From SKKC01 sp046542845 (GTDB taxonomy: Bacteria > Spirochaetota > Spirochaetia > DSM-27196 > SKKC01), in NCBI GenBank assembly GCA_046542845.1, contig JBKHAN010000009.1:1-64000 (forward strand): DNA of 64,000 nt, read 5' to 3'. The translations under genes were made by a program, and so were the position numbers. The number at the start of each line of letters is the position of its first letter. Position 1 is the stretch's first letter. Below the pieces are notes generated by a model. The model saw nothing but the letters and a program-made list of their open reading frames with translations. It was not told the origin of the DNA and did not search any database. This document shows positions 8,793 to 17,951 of the stretch, in pieces.

Positions 8793-9494
8793 TTATCCGA
8801 CGTCTTCGAGACGAATTTTTGTAACCCCGGGAACCTCATTAAGAACCTCGTACATCTGATCGTAATCAAGATCGGGGGGTACGTAGACGAGAAATCGATA
8901 CCGTGTATAGCCTTTCTCGAGAGACCGCATTACGTCGGTGCTTCGAATCCGAATCCCAACGTCCTCAAGCACACCTTCGAGTACGTACGCCTGCGCCTTC
9001 TTGCTGGTGGTGGCGATGTTCAGGCTTTTAATGATGCGCTTTGGAAAATACTTGCGTTCAAAACGATCGAGCAGGGTAAGCGCCATGAGAATCAGAACGG
9101 TGGCGGTAAGGGCGCCCCCGTACAACCCTGCGCCAACGGCAAGGCCTATGGCTGCTACCGTCCAGATCGATGCGGCAGTCGTGAGGCCGCGTATATCGGC
9201 CCCGAGGCGAAGAATGGCACCGCCACCGAGAAACCCGATACCCGAGACCACCTGTGCAGCAAGACGCGCTGGATCACCGGCCATCAAGGTCTGCGGCACG
9301 TGAATGGACAACAGCATGATCAGTGTCGCCCCAAGACCAATCAGGATGTGCGTTCGTAACCCCGCGGGTTGATTGCTTCGCTCACGCTCAACTCCAATCG
9401 CACCGGCAAGCAGAAACACCACCAGCAGACGAAAAATGGTCACCGGGAGAACTACGTCTGTTGCGGTCAATAGACCCCGCATCCATACGAGCAT
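8793..9494 (-). CDS. MgtC/SapB-family membrane protein
   Basis: A 233-residue inner-membrane protein. The N-terminal 140 residues carry about four hydrophobic helices with the MgtC/SapB signature GAIGVERERSNQPAGLRTH and the segment GIGFLGGGAILR. The C-terminal 90 residues form a soluble ACT-like domain, as in long MgtC proteins. Members are tied to survival at low Mg2+ and to regulation of other membrane proteins; the biochemical activity is not settled. It lies 7 nt downstream of the BCCT transporter stop region on the same strand, so it is probably co-transcribed. Confidence 0.85.
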   Translation of the reverse strand: MLVWMRGLLTATDVVLPVTIFRLLVVFLLAGAIGVERERSNQPAGLRTHILIGLGATLIMLLSIHVPQTLMAGDPARLAAQVVSGIGFLGGGAILRLGADIRGLTTAASIWTVAAIGLAVGAGLYGGALTATVLILMALTLLDRFERKYFPKRIIKSLNIATTSKKAQAYVLEGVLEDVGIRIRSTDVMRSLEKGYTRYRFLVYVPPDLDYDQMYEVLNEVPGVTKIRLEDVG

Positions 9495-9501
9495 TATCGC
9501 A

Positions 9502-11067
9502 TCACCTCGAATCGGAGTTCCTGATCACTGCAGCTGAACCCGTACGTTCATTATAGCGCAGAGCCCGGACAAAACCGGCGAATGCGAAAAGGAGTAAGGG
9601 CAGCACAGGCAACGAGGTAACGATAACAAGACTTCGAAAGCCGGTCAGACCACCGGCGACAAAGACAACGGCGGCGAGAATGCCGACCAGCAACAGCCAC
9701 AGCATCCGCACCGGGGTCCGCAGCTGTGACTCCTCCGGATACGACAGCCTGGCAAGGAACCAGCTGCTGCTGTCTACCATGACCACGCCGAGCACGCCTA
9801 CAATCAGGATCGCAAGAACGCGAAGAAGAAGAGACAGGCGATACCCGGAAAGAATCACGAACAGCGCCGACTCGGGTGCCGCGACCACCGAATCGGCGAC
9901 GAGCACTCCCTGTTCGAGCTCCAGATACAATCCGGCCCCGGCGGTCATCGACACAACAAAGAGCGTTCCCAGCGCAGGTATCGTCAGGACCGCGAGTACA
10001 AACGAGCGGATGGTACGGCCTCGAGAGACGCTTGCGAGGAAAACGCCGGTGAAGGGAGCCCAGATGACCCAGAATGCCCAGTGAAACAAGGACTGCTCGG
10101 CCGGCGCATTCCCGTTCGCGACGCTTCCAACCGCAAGTGCCGACGCCGGTAGATCCGACAGGTACTCTCCGAGTACCGTGGAGAACAGAGAGATTAGCCA
10201 GCTCCCCGGACCCAGGATAAACAACAGAAGCGCGAGCACTCCAGCCGTCACGCTTACCGGCTGTCGCAGGAGCTGTACCTGTCGATGCCGCTTCAGCAAC
10301 AGCAGCACCATTGGCACGGTGGTTAACAGCAGAAGACTCAGGAGGACCAGCCCCGCGGTATCCGGAACCCCGAATATCGAGGTCACACCGGATGCGAACT
10401 GCATGGCCGAAAGGCCGAGGACGGTAGAACCAGCGACAAGCGAGCCGATGAGAACGATGGCATCCACGCTGTGCCCCGTCCAGCGTTCACAGCGGAACCC
10501 GAGGAACGGGAACAATGTGCTCGACACCCGCATCGATGCCCTCTGGCGAAGCGAGAACCAGGTCAAAGCCAGTCCGGTCACCAGAGGCATCGCCCACATG
10601 TGCAGCCCCCACTGAAGAAAAACCGTCTCAAGCGCCTCGCGTGCGGCTGCCGGGCTGTACGGAGTGACCCCGGACGAGGGAGCTGCAAAGCCTCGCATCG
10701 TATCTGACACGCCGAGAAACAGCACGCCAAGCCCAAGCCCGCCTGAAAACAGAAGCGTAACCCACGCACCGGTGCCAAATCGCGGTCGTTCACCAGGTAA
10801 TCCGATCACCGAGTGCCCGTGTCTGCTGAACGCAAGATACAGCGCCGCGCCCGCGAAAAAACTCGCCGAAAGCACGTAGGCCGCCGAACCTCGAGCACGC
10901 AGAAATCGATGGACAGCCCGAATCACACCAAGTATCCAGCCTGGGTAGGTCACCATAACGGTGGTGAGAAGGAGGACTGCGGTAACGGCGAGGATCAGCG
11001 GAACCTGGCTGAAACGCGCGCTGTTCGACACATCCGATGCGCCTGTACTCGTATCGCCGCGACTCAT
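9502..11067 (-). CDS. BCCT-family betaine/carnitine/choline-type transporter
   Basis: A 521-residue secondary transporter with about 12 hydrophobic segments. The BCCT hallmark is clear: HWAFWVIWAPFTGVFLASVS followed by RGRTIRSF, and upstream LQWGLHMWAMP. The family imports compatible solutes such as glycine betaine, usually with Na+ or H+, for osmoprotection. Its ATG overlaps the stop of the UspA-like gene by 4 nt (ATGA), so the two are translationally coupled. This suggests the stress protein acts with or on the transporter (inference). The exact substrate cannot be read from the sequence. Confidence 0.88.
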   Translation of the reverse strand: MSRGDTSTGASDVSNSARFSQVPLILAVTAVLLLTTVMVTYPGWILGVIRAVHRFLRARGSAAYVLSASFFAGAALYLAFSRHGHSVIGLPGERPRFGTGAWVTLLFSGGLGLGVLFLGVSDTMRGFAAPSSGVTPYSPAAAREALETVFLQWGLHMWAMPLVTGLALTWFSLRQRASMRVSSTLFPFLGFRCERWTGHSVDAIVLIGSLVAGSTVLGLSAMQFASGVTSIFGVPDTAGLVLLSLLLLTTVPMVLLLLKRHRQVQLLRQPVSVTAGVLALLLFILGPGSWLISLFSTVLGEYLSDLPASALAVGSVANGNAPAEQSLFHWAFWVIWAPFTGVFLASVSRGRTIRSFVLAVLTIPALGTLFVVSMTAGAGLYLELEQGVLVADSVVAAPESALFVILSGYRLSLLLRVLAILIVGVLGVVMVDSSSWFLARLSYPEESQLRTPVRMLWLLLVGILAAVVFVAGGLTGFRSLVIVTSLPVLPLLLFAFAGFVRALRYNERTGSAAVIRNSDSR

Positions 11068-11921
11068 GATCTATGCTCCTCAGGTTCCCAGTTGTCTGCA
11101 GCGTGCAGCACCGGCGCATCGGCCGGTAACACGAATACCGAGACGCTCCGTGCATGCACAATAGCTTCTGCAGTTCGCCCGATCTGCTGGGGCCCGTTGT
11201 GAACGCTGGCGGACTTGCCTACCACGATCATGCGTGCACCGGCCAGTCGGGCCTGACGAGGTATGACCCGCTCGGGCGATCCGGTGAGCGACAGCGTGGT
11301 CACGTTTCGGTTCAGGCAGCGAGCGGCCAGTCGACCGAGGGATACCTCTGCCTGTTCGCTGCGTTCGGTCTCCGACCGTGCATCGGGAGCACGAGTGGCA
11401 CTGTGAAGTATTATGACGTGCCCCGGTCCAAAATCGTTGTTATTCAACAGTGGAAGCGCGAAGCGATCGACAATGTCAAAGGCCGTGGCATAAAGTATCG
11501 GCCCCTTCGGGTCCGTCCAGCTTGCCGGCAGCGGCTGTTTATGAACAAACACCGGCACGTCGGTCGTTCGTATTGCGTCCATGATTATGCTTCCCGACAG
11601 CGACCGCTGAATCCAGTTTTTCGGTTTCCACGAGGCGGCGATGCAGTCAGCACCAATTTCACGCGCTACCCGGGTCACGATACCCGCGTCACTGTACCAG
11701 ACGGTTCTGTGCTGAACACGCAAGCCATGCTCGGAGAACACCGCACATCGCTGCTCAAGCAGATCCGAGCCACCACGGTCGGCAGCGGCAGATTCAGCAC
11801 TGACAACGTGGAGCAGCACCGCAGACCTCGCACCGAAGCCGGCTACAGCCGCTGCAAGCGCACTCATTCTCCTGCGGGATTCGTTCAGCTTCAAGGGAAT
11901 CAATACTTTTTCAAATGCCAT
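11064..11921 (-). CDS. Tandem universal stress protein (UspA-like)
   Basis: About 285 residues with two UspA-like alpha/beta domains. The first begins FEKVLIPLKLNESRR and includes SAVLLHVVS and GADCIAASWKP; the second begins PILYATAFD and ends RMIVVGKSASVHNGPQQIGR then VSVFVLP. The GKSA...G...A segment resembles the ATP-binding loop of UspA proteins. I chose the ATG at 11921 because homology starts immediately after it; an in-frame ATG at 11957 would add 12 unconserved residues. It is coupled to the BCCT gene downstream by a 4-nt overlap. Confidence 0.8.
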   Translation of the reverse strand: MAFEKVLIPLKLNESRRRMSALAAAVAGFGARSAVLLHVVSAESAAADRGGSDLLEQRCAVFSEHGLRVQHRTVWYSDAGIVTRVAREIGADCIAASWKPKNWIQRSLSGSIIMDAIRTTDVPVFVHKQPLPASWTDPKGPILYATAFDIVDRFALPLLNNNDFGPGHVIILHSATRAPDARSETERSEQAEVSLGRLAARCLNRNVTTLSLTGSPERVIPRQARLAGARMIVVGKSASVHNGPQQIGRTAEAIVHARSVSVFVLPADAPVLHAADNWEPEEHRS

Positions 11922-11967
11922 ATCGCCCGTGCAGGATAAATCGTGTGTGCGGTTCAATACAATCGGT

Positions 11968-12825
11968 TCACCGATGAAAGACGGCCTGTTTTCTCACCAG
12001 GATCTGCATAAGCTCTGTCAGTGCCGGTTCGAGAGGCTCATCAATCTTGATGGTAAGCTCGGAGTCTGCCCGGGTCGAACCACGGTTTATGCAGTACACG
12101 GGTTTCTTTGATTCCCCGGCATGGCGCACGAAGCGATACCCCGAATACACAGACAGCGATGACCCGAGGACCAGCAGCATGTCGGCGCGATCAAGTAAAG
12201 CGTACGCCTCGTGAACCCGCTCGCCTGGAACAGACTCGCCAAAGAACACGACGGCGGGCTTGAGCACCCCCGCGCAGCGCTCGCACGCGGGCACCCGAAA
12301 GCCCTCTACTGCCTCGTCGACGAGCTCCGCATCGCCGTCCGGAGCCATCTCGGCGGTATACGCGGACCACCCCGGGTTATCCCGCATGATCCGCTCCTGA
12401 AGCCTGTCGCGGTGCTCCGACACCCCGCAGCGAAGACACACCGCCTTATTGAGGTTCCCGTGCAGCTCAATGACCGTAGCGCTTCCGGCCGCCTGATGGA
12501 GGCCGTCCACGTTCTGCGTGATCACGCACGAAGAAGCGGCCATTCCTTCGAGGTCGACAATCAGCTGGTGGACCGGATTCGGCGCGCGCTCGCGAAACCA
12601 CGGCCAGCCGACGCTGCTTCTCGCCCAGTACCGTCGGCGCACCGCCTCACTGGACACAAAGTCGCGATATTGGACAGGTCGGGATTCTCGCCGCCACCGA
12701 CCATCGGGACCGCGGTAATCGGGGATGCCGCTTCCGGTACTTACCCCCGCACCGGTCAGCACGGCGATCCTCCGTCCCTCTATCGCCCTGGCGATTGCCT
12801 CCAGGGCTGCGGCTGCACTGCTCAT
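11968..12825 (-). CDS. Sir2-family NAD-dependent protein deacylase
   Basis: A 285-residue sirtuin that removes acyl groups from lysines using NAD+ in the cytoplasm. Seen: the NAD-binding segment VLTGAGVSTGSGIPDYRG, the QNVDGLHQAAG motif, the catalytic His in IELHGN, and a zinc site made of CLRC and CERC pairs, followed by KPAVVFFGESVP. The start overlaps the MATE gene stop by 4 nt. One sense copy of the dispersed 10-mer near the N-terminus encodes EGRRI, just ahead of the NAD loop. Deacetylase versus desuccinylase preference cannot be decided. Confidence 0.92.
   Translation of the reverse strand: MSSAAAALEAIARAIEGRRIAVLTGAGVSTGSGIPDYRGPDGRWRRESRPVQYRDFVSSEAVRRRYWARSSVGWPWFRERAPNPVHQLIVDLEGMAASSCVITQNVDGLHQAAGSATVIELHGNLNKAVCLRCGVSEHRDRLQERIMRDNPGWSAYTAEMAPDGDAELVDEAVEGFRVPACERCAGVLKPAVVFFGESVPGERVHEAYALLDRADMLLVLGSSLSVYSGYRFVRHAGESKKPVYCINRGSTRADSELTIKIDEPLEPALTELMQILVRKQAVFHR
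12769..12778 (-). repeat. Dispersed 10-mer, copy 9
   Basis: Exact, sense in the sirtuin gene; encodes EGRRI just before the NAD-binding loop. Confidence 0.9.
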
Positions 12826-14231
12826 GATCCGCCGCCTTGCGCTTCGAGAGTCTGTTCGCGTTCACGGTGAAGGAACCGGGTCGTTGTGACCATGAACACG
12901 ACCCCGACTATGGCGGTCAGAACATCTGCAACCGCCTGCGAGGCGATTACGCCTTCAAGACCGAACAGCTCGGACAGCAGGTACGCGGCAGGAATCAGAA
13001 ACAACCCCTGTCGTGCGATGCCTATGAAGTAGGCCGGCTTCGACTTGCCGAGTGCCTGACAGGTAAAAAGCGCGACCGTCTGGAGGCCGAACAGCGGAAA
13101 TACGAGGTGCACTGCCCGAAGCCCCCATACCCCGATCTCTATTACCTCGGGATCGCTCGTAAAAATACGCATGATCCACGGGGCGAGTCCGACGACCAGG
13201 ACTGCCACAATCAACGCGTATACGCTGCTCCAGACGTAGCCCAGCTTGATCGCTCGCATGAGCCGCGTGTACAGTCGCGCGCCATAGTTGTATCCAACCA
13301 CGGGACCATAGCCCTGACCGAACCCGTATACGGGAAACGAGGCAAACAGAAGCACCCGAAACAGAATACCGACCGCTCCGAGAGCCGCATCACCGAAGGG
13401 ACGCGTAAAACCATTGACAATGCCGATCGCAACCGACTCGAGCAGGAGCCTGAAAAACAGCGGGCCGCCGTTACCGATAACCTCCCGCAGTATGGTCGCA
13501 TCGGGCCGCAGTGCGCGCAGCCCCACGTGTATGTAACTTCGTTTCCTGAGATAGTGCGCAGAAAGGAACACAACGGAAACCACCTGGCTAATGACGGTCG
13601 CGTAGGCGGCACCGGCGATACCAAGATCCAGGGTAAAAATGAAAATCGGATCAAGGATAATGTTCAGACCCGCACCGAGGACGAGACCTGCCATACTGTA
13701 GCGCGCGGCGCCCTCGGCACGGATGGTGTGTGCCAGGCACTGCTTGAGCATGAGGGCAGACGAGCCAAACAGGAATACTTCGGCGTAGTCCCGCGCGTGG
13801 GGCAACACGGTGTCCGAGGCCCCGAGCGCCACAAGGAGCTCGTCCATGAAGCGGTAGGCGATGAGCGAAAACACAATGGAGGAGAGCACCGTGCCGGCGA
13901 GCGCGACCGTTGCGGTACGGCCGGCTTCCTCGCGGCGGCCGGCGCCAAGACAGCGGCTGATGTAACTCGCAGCTCCGACACCAAAGGTCAACCCTACAGC
14001 ACCTACAAGCGTCAGGAGCGGAAACACGACGGCCACCGCGCCGATCTCCGCAGTCCCGAGTTGGCCGATAAAGGCACTGTCGGTAACGTTGTAGAACGCG
14101 TTTACCGTCATTCCCACGATACCGGGCAGGCTCATGCTTACCAGCACGCGCTCGAGGGACCCCTCGCCAAGTTTTCGCGTCCGCTGCTGCGCCTGAAGCT
14201 CTCTGGCGTTGTGCTGCGTGTCCTGCTCCAT
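12822..14231 (-). CDS. MATE-family multidrug/cation efflux protein
   Basis: A 469-residue polytopic membrane protein with about 12 hydrophobic segments. MATE features include the N-terminal SLPGIVGMTVNAFYNVTDSAF (first 20 residues of the fold), FIGQLGT, and the internal second-half repeat with YGFGQGYGPVVGYNYGA. Such proteins export cationic drugs or metabolites in exchange for Na+ or H+. It begins 16 nt after the aspS stop and overlaps the sirtuin by 4 nt. Its presence in a translation-amidotransferase operon is probably only a matter of shared transcription. Confidence 0.88.
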   Translation of the reverse strand: MEQDTQHNARELQAQQRTRKLGEGSLERVLVSMSLPGIVGMTVNAFYNVTDSAFIGQLGTAEIGAVAVVFPLLTLVGAVGLTFGVGAASYISRCLGAGRREEAGRTATVALAGTVLSSIVFSLIAYRFMDELLVALGASDTVLPHARDYAEVFLFGSSALMLKQCLAHTIRAEGAARYSMAGLVLGAGLNIILDPIFIFTLDLGIAGAAYATVISQVVSVVFLSAHYLRKRSYIHVGLRALRPDATILREVIGNGGPLFFRLLLESVAIGIVNGFTRPFGDAALGAVGILFRVLLFASFPVYGFGQGYGPVVGYNYGARLYTRLMRAIKLGYVWSSVYALIVAVLVVGLAPWIMRIFTSDPEVIEIGVWGLRAVHLVFPLFGLQTVALFTCQALGKSKPAYFIGIARQGLFLIPAAYLLSELFGLEGVIASQAVADVLTAIVGVVFMVTTTRFLHREREQTLEAQGGGS

Positions 14232-14247
14232 AGGTTCGCCCGCGTAT

Positions 14248-15555
14248 TTAGGGTCGCACTCGCTTCCGGTCGCGGGGAAACAGGCTTGCCGCCTTTATAT
14301 TATCCAGACCGAGGATCTTCTGGGTCAGCCGCTCGAGGCCGATAGCAAAACCACCGTGGGGCGGGCATCCGTAGCGAAAAATGGACAGATAGTCACCGAG
14401 GTCCTCAGGTTTCATGCCGAACTTGGGCAGCTCACCAACGAGCATGTCGTAGTCGTGTATTCGCTTCCCGCCGGTGGTAATTTCAAGACCGCGAAACAGC
14501 AGATCAAAACTCGCCGTCTGTCGGCCGTCGGGCCAGGTATAAAACGGCCGTTTTTTACGAGGGAATCCTGTTACAAACACCGCCTCTATCCCGTGCTCTT
14601 CCCGGGCCCAGTCGCAGAGCACTCGCTCGGCTTCCGGGTTCAGGTCAAAGAGGCGCGTGCCGCTGCGCTGCGATGCAATGCGCTTCGCCTCCTCGTAGTC
14701 GATGCGGGGTGTTCGCGAGAGCGCTTCGCCGTCAGGGACGGAGGCGCCGTACTGTTCAAGCGCCCCCGACGCTGCTCCGTCCCTCACCCCCGCGAAAATA
14801 TGCCCGAGTATTCCGAGTTCGATGTCCATGAGGTCGTCTATGCCGTCGATAAAACCCATTTCGACGTCGAGGCTCACGTACTCGTTCAAGTGCCGCGGGG
14901 TGTCGTGCTTCTCGGCACGGTAGGCCGCCCCGATTTCGAAGACCCGTTCGAGGCCACTCGCGACCATGGCCTGCTTGTAAAACTGCGGACTCTGGGCGAG
15001 ATACACCCGCTCTCCGAAATAATCGACTTCAAAAAGCCCGGTACCGCCCTCCGTCCCCGATCCTATGAGCTTGCTCGTTTTTACCTCGGTGAAGTTGTTC
15101 ATACGCAGATACTCGGCGAACAGCCTCACGATCTCAGACTGAAGCTCGAACATCGCCCGTACTTTGGGCATTCGAAGACTCAGGATCCGGTGATCGAGCA
15201 GGGTTTCGATGCCGATTCCGTCCGGGTCGGCGGCGACCGAAATGGGCGCATCCTGAGCGGCGGGGCCAAGAATCGTGGTCTCCTGCGCCTTTACCTCGAT
15301 TCCACCGGGAGCTTTTTCATTAGCGGCGGTCACACCGTGAATGCGGACCACACTCTCCGGGTGTACCGGTGCGGGACCGTCGTAGACCACCTGGACAAAG
15401 CCGCTTCGGTCACGGAGCACTACAAAACTCACCTGACCGAGTTCGCGAACCCGGTGCACCCATCCGGCGACCAGGACCGGCACGTCTGCTTCCAGACCGG
15501 CCACGTCTGCGGCGTAGGTGCGTTGAATCGACGCCGATGTCACTGTGTCACTCAT
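14248..15555 (-). CDS. aspS: Archaeal-type, probably non-discriminating aspartyl-tRNA synthetase
   Basis: A class II synthetase of 435 residues, much shorter than ordinary bacterial AspRS (about 590) because the GAD insertion domain is absent; this is the archaeal/AspRS2 layout. The N-terminal OB-fold anticodon domain covers residues 1-100 and the catalytic core the rest: GTEGGT (167-172), motif 2 within FEIGAAYRAEKHDTPRHLNE, motif 3 GGFAIGLERL. The OB fold has His34 (GWVHRVRELG) and Pro83 (KAPGGIEV), the residues that mark enzymes charging both tRNA-Asp and tRNA-Asn; strict ones have Trp and Lys. The ATG at 15555 overlaps gatB by 8 nt; an upstream in-frame ATG at 15630 lies inside gatB. It probably makes Asp-tRNA(Asn) for the GatCAB encoded upstream. 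Confidence 0.92.
   Translation of the reverse strand: MSDTVTSASIQRTYAADVAGLEADVPVLVAGWVHRVRELGQVSFVVLRDRSGFVQVVYDGPAPVHPESVVRIHGVTAANEKAPGGIEVKAQETTILGPAAQDAPISVAADPDGIGIETLLDHRILSLRMPKVRAMFELQSEIVRLFAEYLRMNNFTEVKTSKLIGSGTEGGTGLFEVDYFGERVYLAQSPQFYKQAMVASGLERVFEIGAAYRAEKHDTPRHLNEYVSLDVEMGFIDGIDDLMDIELGILGHIFAGVRDGAASGALEQYGASVPDGEALSRTPRIDYEEAKRIASQRSGTRLFDLNPEAERVLCDWAREEHGIEAVFVTGFPRKKRPFYTWPDGRQTASFDLLFRGLEITTGGKRIHDYDMLVGELPKFGMKPEDLGDYLSIFRYGCPPHGGFAIGLERLTQKILGLDNIKAASLFPRDRKRVRP
14735..14744 (+). repeat. Dispersed 10-mer, copy 10
   Basis: Exact, antisense in aspS; encodes ASVP. A 9-of-10 match (GGGACGGAGC, minus strand) follows at about 14774-14783. Confidence 0.9.
15048..15057 (-). 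repeat. Dispersed 10-mer, copy 11
   Basis: Exact, sense in aspS; encodes the conserved GTEGG of the catalytic core. Confidence 0.9.
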
Positions 15556-17944
15556 AGCCCTTACTCCCTTTGTGTTCCATGGAGGCGAATGCTTCTTCCT
15601 CGTCGTCATGACACACGAGCGCCGCAACAAGGCGGGCGAAGGTGCTTTCGGTGGTCAACGATCCCATGGGAACCGCTCCCTCCCGCCACAGCGCGTGTCC
15701 GGACGTATACGAACGGAAATCGACGACCCCTTCCTGTTGACTCGTACAGTAGATGCGCACGCCGCGACGGCGCGCTTCCTCGAATGCCGGGCGCAGGCCG
15801 AAGGGTGTATGTCCGAGGTTCGCGGTCCCCGTATCATAGAGTTCCAGGATGAACGCGGTAAACCCCGCGTCCATGAGCCTCACAAGGCTCTCGCTGCGCA
15901 TCCCCGGGTAGATTCTCGCGATGTGTATCTGCTGCATCGCCCGCTCGAAGCGGTGGGCGAGCTCATCTGCCTGAACATCCGGAAGAGAAAAGCCAGGCCA
16001 CTGATCAGGCTGATGGCCTGACTCGTTCCAGGTTCGGAACCGCGCCGCATTGGCGTCCACGCGTTCGAAGCGGAGGTTCACCGCCTCATATGTCCCGTCT
16101 TCCAGGGCTACGTACACTCCCGGAGTACCGGTAAAGGCAACCTTGACTGCTTCCCGCATGACCCCGGCGGCCTGCTCGGGCTTCACTGCTGCGGTCAGGA
16201 CAACGGGAACGTGCGGGTGCGGAAACATCCAGCTTAGAAGCGCCGCGGTGTAGGCAAGCGTATCTGTCCCGTGCGAAATAACAACCCCGCTCGACGACTC
16301 CTCTACCCGACTGCGCACGGCGTAGACAAGCTGCGCCCAGTCGCGCGGGGTAATCTCTTCGCTCAGAAAACCGCCGAGGGGTATCGCATCAAAGCGTACG
16401 GTATCGGGAAGGTCCGGGTCGGCGGCGAGCATGTCCGTTACATCGCGCAGGGTTCCAGCCTGTACCATACCGTCGGCGCGGCGCTCGCCGGCAATAGCGC
16501 CGCCGAAGTCGAGTACGTACAGTGGTTCGACGAGCAGCGCGTCCTTGAGAGCCTGCTGAAGGGCACGCGGTTCAGCGCGACCGGCGCTCCGCTTCATCGC
16601 TTCCCCGACGAGGAACCCGAGCGGCTTCGCGTTTCCAGCGCGGACTGCGGCGACCGCCTCGGGATTCGCCTGTATAACCATGGAAGCGAGTTCGGCGAGC
16701 GCACTCGGGTCGACAATCTGCTCCCACCCCTTCTCCCGTATAATGATCTGTGGATCGCGATCGAGCTCAAACACGGCCTCAAGCGTCTGCTTGGCAATTC
16801 GTCCATGAATACGACCCGACTGAAGCATCGAAAGGAGCGCTGCGAGCCGCTTCGGGGACAGAGGACTTGCCGAAAGGCTCGTGCCGTGCCGGTTCAGAAG
16901 CTTTCGAACGTCGGAGGTCAGCCAGCTCGCAGCAGTGCCAGCGTCTGCCCCTTCGGCGACGGTGGCCTCGAAAAAGTCGGCGGTTTCTTTTTCATCGCAC
17001 AGAAGATCAACAGTTCGGTCACCGAGATCGTAGGCCTGTCGCAGCCGGAGGCTCCGCTGCTGGGGCAGTTCCACCTGGGCGTCGACGATCGACGCGAGAA
17101 ACGCGGCGTCGGCTTCCACAATCGGGAGATCCGGTTCGGGGAAGTACCGGTAGTCGTGCGCGAGCTCTTTGGTCCGCATCGGCTCGCTCTGGTCGCGGTT
17201 TTCGTTCCACAGGCGGGTCTCAACGGTAACCGTACCGCCTCGTTCGAGGATATCGGTCTGGCGGTCTATCTCATATGCGAGTGCCTTGCGCACGAAGCGC
17301 GAGCTGTTGAGATTCTTGATCTCTACCTTGTTACCAAGCGGAGCGCCTTCGGGAGCGACTGAAACATTGGCGTCGCAGCGCATGCTGCCTTCGTCCATGT
17401 TTCCGTCGCACACACCAAGGTAACGCACCATGCGACGCAGCTGCGTAAGCAGCACCTCCGCCTCATCGGCGATTTCGAGATCAGGCTCGGTCACGATCTC
17501 GAGAAGCGGCGTTCCGGCACGGTTGTAATCAAGCAGCGACATATCACCGGCGTGAACCATTTTCCCGGCGTCCTCCTCGAGGTGGCATTCACCGATACGC
17601 ACCCTTCGTGTTCGCCCGCGAAACTCTATGTCGATATAGCCGTCGGTCCCGATCGGCGCGCCGAACTGGCTTATCTGATAGTTTTTCGGCAGATCGGGAT
17701 AGAAGTAGTTTTTGCGGGCGAAACGCGTATGCACCGTGGGCCGACAGTTAAGCGCGAGCGCGACCTCATATGCCATGCGCATGGCATCGGCGTTGAGGGA
17801 CGGAAGGACTCCGGGGTAGCCCATGCACACGGGACATACGTTGGTGTTCGGTTCGTCGCCGAACGCAGCACGACATCCGCAGAAGATCTTGCTCTTCGTC
17901 AGGAGCTGAATGTGTATCTCGAGTCCGATTTTCGATGCGTACAT
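15548..17944 (-). CDS. gatB: GatB fused to an L-asparaginase/GatD-like domain
   Basis: A 798-residue fusion. Residues 1-471 are a complete GatB, the kinase-like/tRNA-binding subunit of Asp/Glu-tRNA amidotransferase: IGLEIHIQL, a Cys zinc cluster (C22, C24, C37, C40), YFYPDLPKNYQISQF, HLEEDAGK, DYNRAGTPLLEIV and the C-terminal YqeY-like tRNA tail ending near 470. Residues 472-780 match the asparaginase/GatD fold: FGGAIAG (480-486), TPRDW, GVVISHGTDTLAY (553-565), VVLTAAVKP. The normal TGGT motif reads FGGA, so the first catalytic Thr is missing, whereas the second-motif Thr-Asp (HGTDT) is kept. There is no stop or frameshift at the junction. The domain could be a dead enzyme used as an Asn/Asp sensor or scaffold; no function is proven. 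Confidence 0.93.
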   Translation of the reverse strand: MYASKIGLEIHIQLLTKSKIFCGCRAAFGDEPNTNVCPVCMGYPGVLPSLNADAMRMAYEVALALNCRPTVHTRFARKNYFYPDLPKNYQISQFGAPIGTDGYIDIEFRGRTRRVRIGECHLEEDAGKMVHAGDMSLLDYNRAGTPLLEIVTEPDLEIADEAEVLLTQLRRMVRYLGVCDGNMDEGSMRCDANVSVAPEGAPLGNKVEIKNLNSSRFVRKALAYEIDRQTDILERGGTVTVETRLWNENRDQSEPMRTKELAHDYRYFPEPDLPIVEADAAFLASIVDAQVELPQQRSLRLRQAYDLGDRTVDLLCDEKETADFFEATVAEGADAGTAASWLTSDVRKLLNRHGTSLSASPLSPKRLAALLSMLQSGRIHGRIAKQTLEAVFELDRDPQIIIREKGWEQIVDPSALAELASMVIQANPEAVAAVRAGNAKPLGFLVGEAMKRSAGRAEPRALQQALKDALLVEPLYVLDFGGAIAGERRADGMVQAGTLRDVTDMLAADPDLPDTVRFDAIPLGGFLSEEITPRDWAQLVYAVRSRVEESSSGVVISHGTDTLAYTAALLSWMFPHPHVPVVLTAAVKPEQAAGVMREAVKVAFTGTPGVYVALEDGTYEAVNLRFERVDANAARFRTWNESGHQPDQWPGFSLPDVQADELAHRFERAMQQIHIARIYPGMRSESLVRLMDAGFTAFILELYDTGTANLGHTPFGLRPAFEEARRRGVRIYCTSQQEGVVDFRSYTSGHALWREGAVPMGSLTTESTFARLVAALVCHDDEEEAFASMEHKGSKGYE

Positions 17945-17951
17945 ACGGCCG

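Noticed and set aside
8652..9359. A plus-strand frame (about 235 codons) starting in the spacer before mgtC
   Set aside because: Most of it is antisense to the MgtC-like gene and the remainder is unconserved; no ribosome site.
12837..14345. A 502-codon open frame antisense to the MATE gene
   Set aside because: It is an antisense shadow of a GC-rich gene: the MATE frame on the other strand has clear family motifs, whereas this one has only low-complexity Arg/His/Gly-rich translation and no ribosome site.
14209..15852. A 547-codon plus-strand frame opposite aspS and gatB
   Set aside because: AspRS and GatB motifs on the minus strand are unambiguous; the plus frame has no recognisable protein features.
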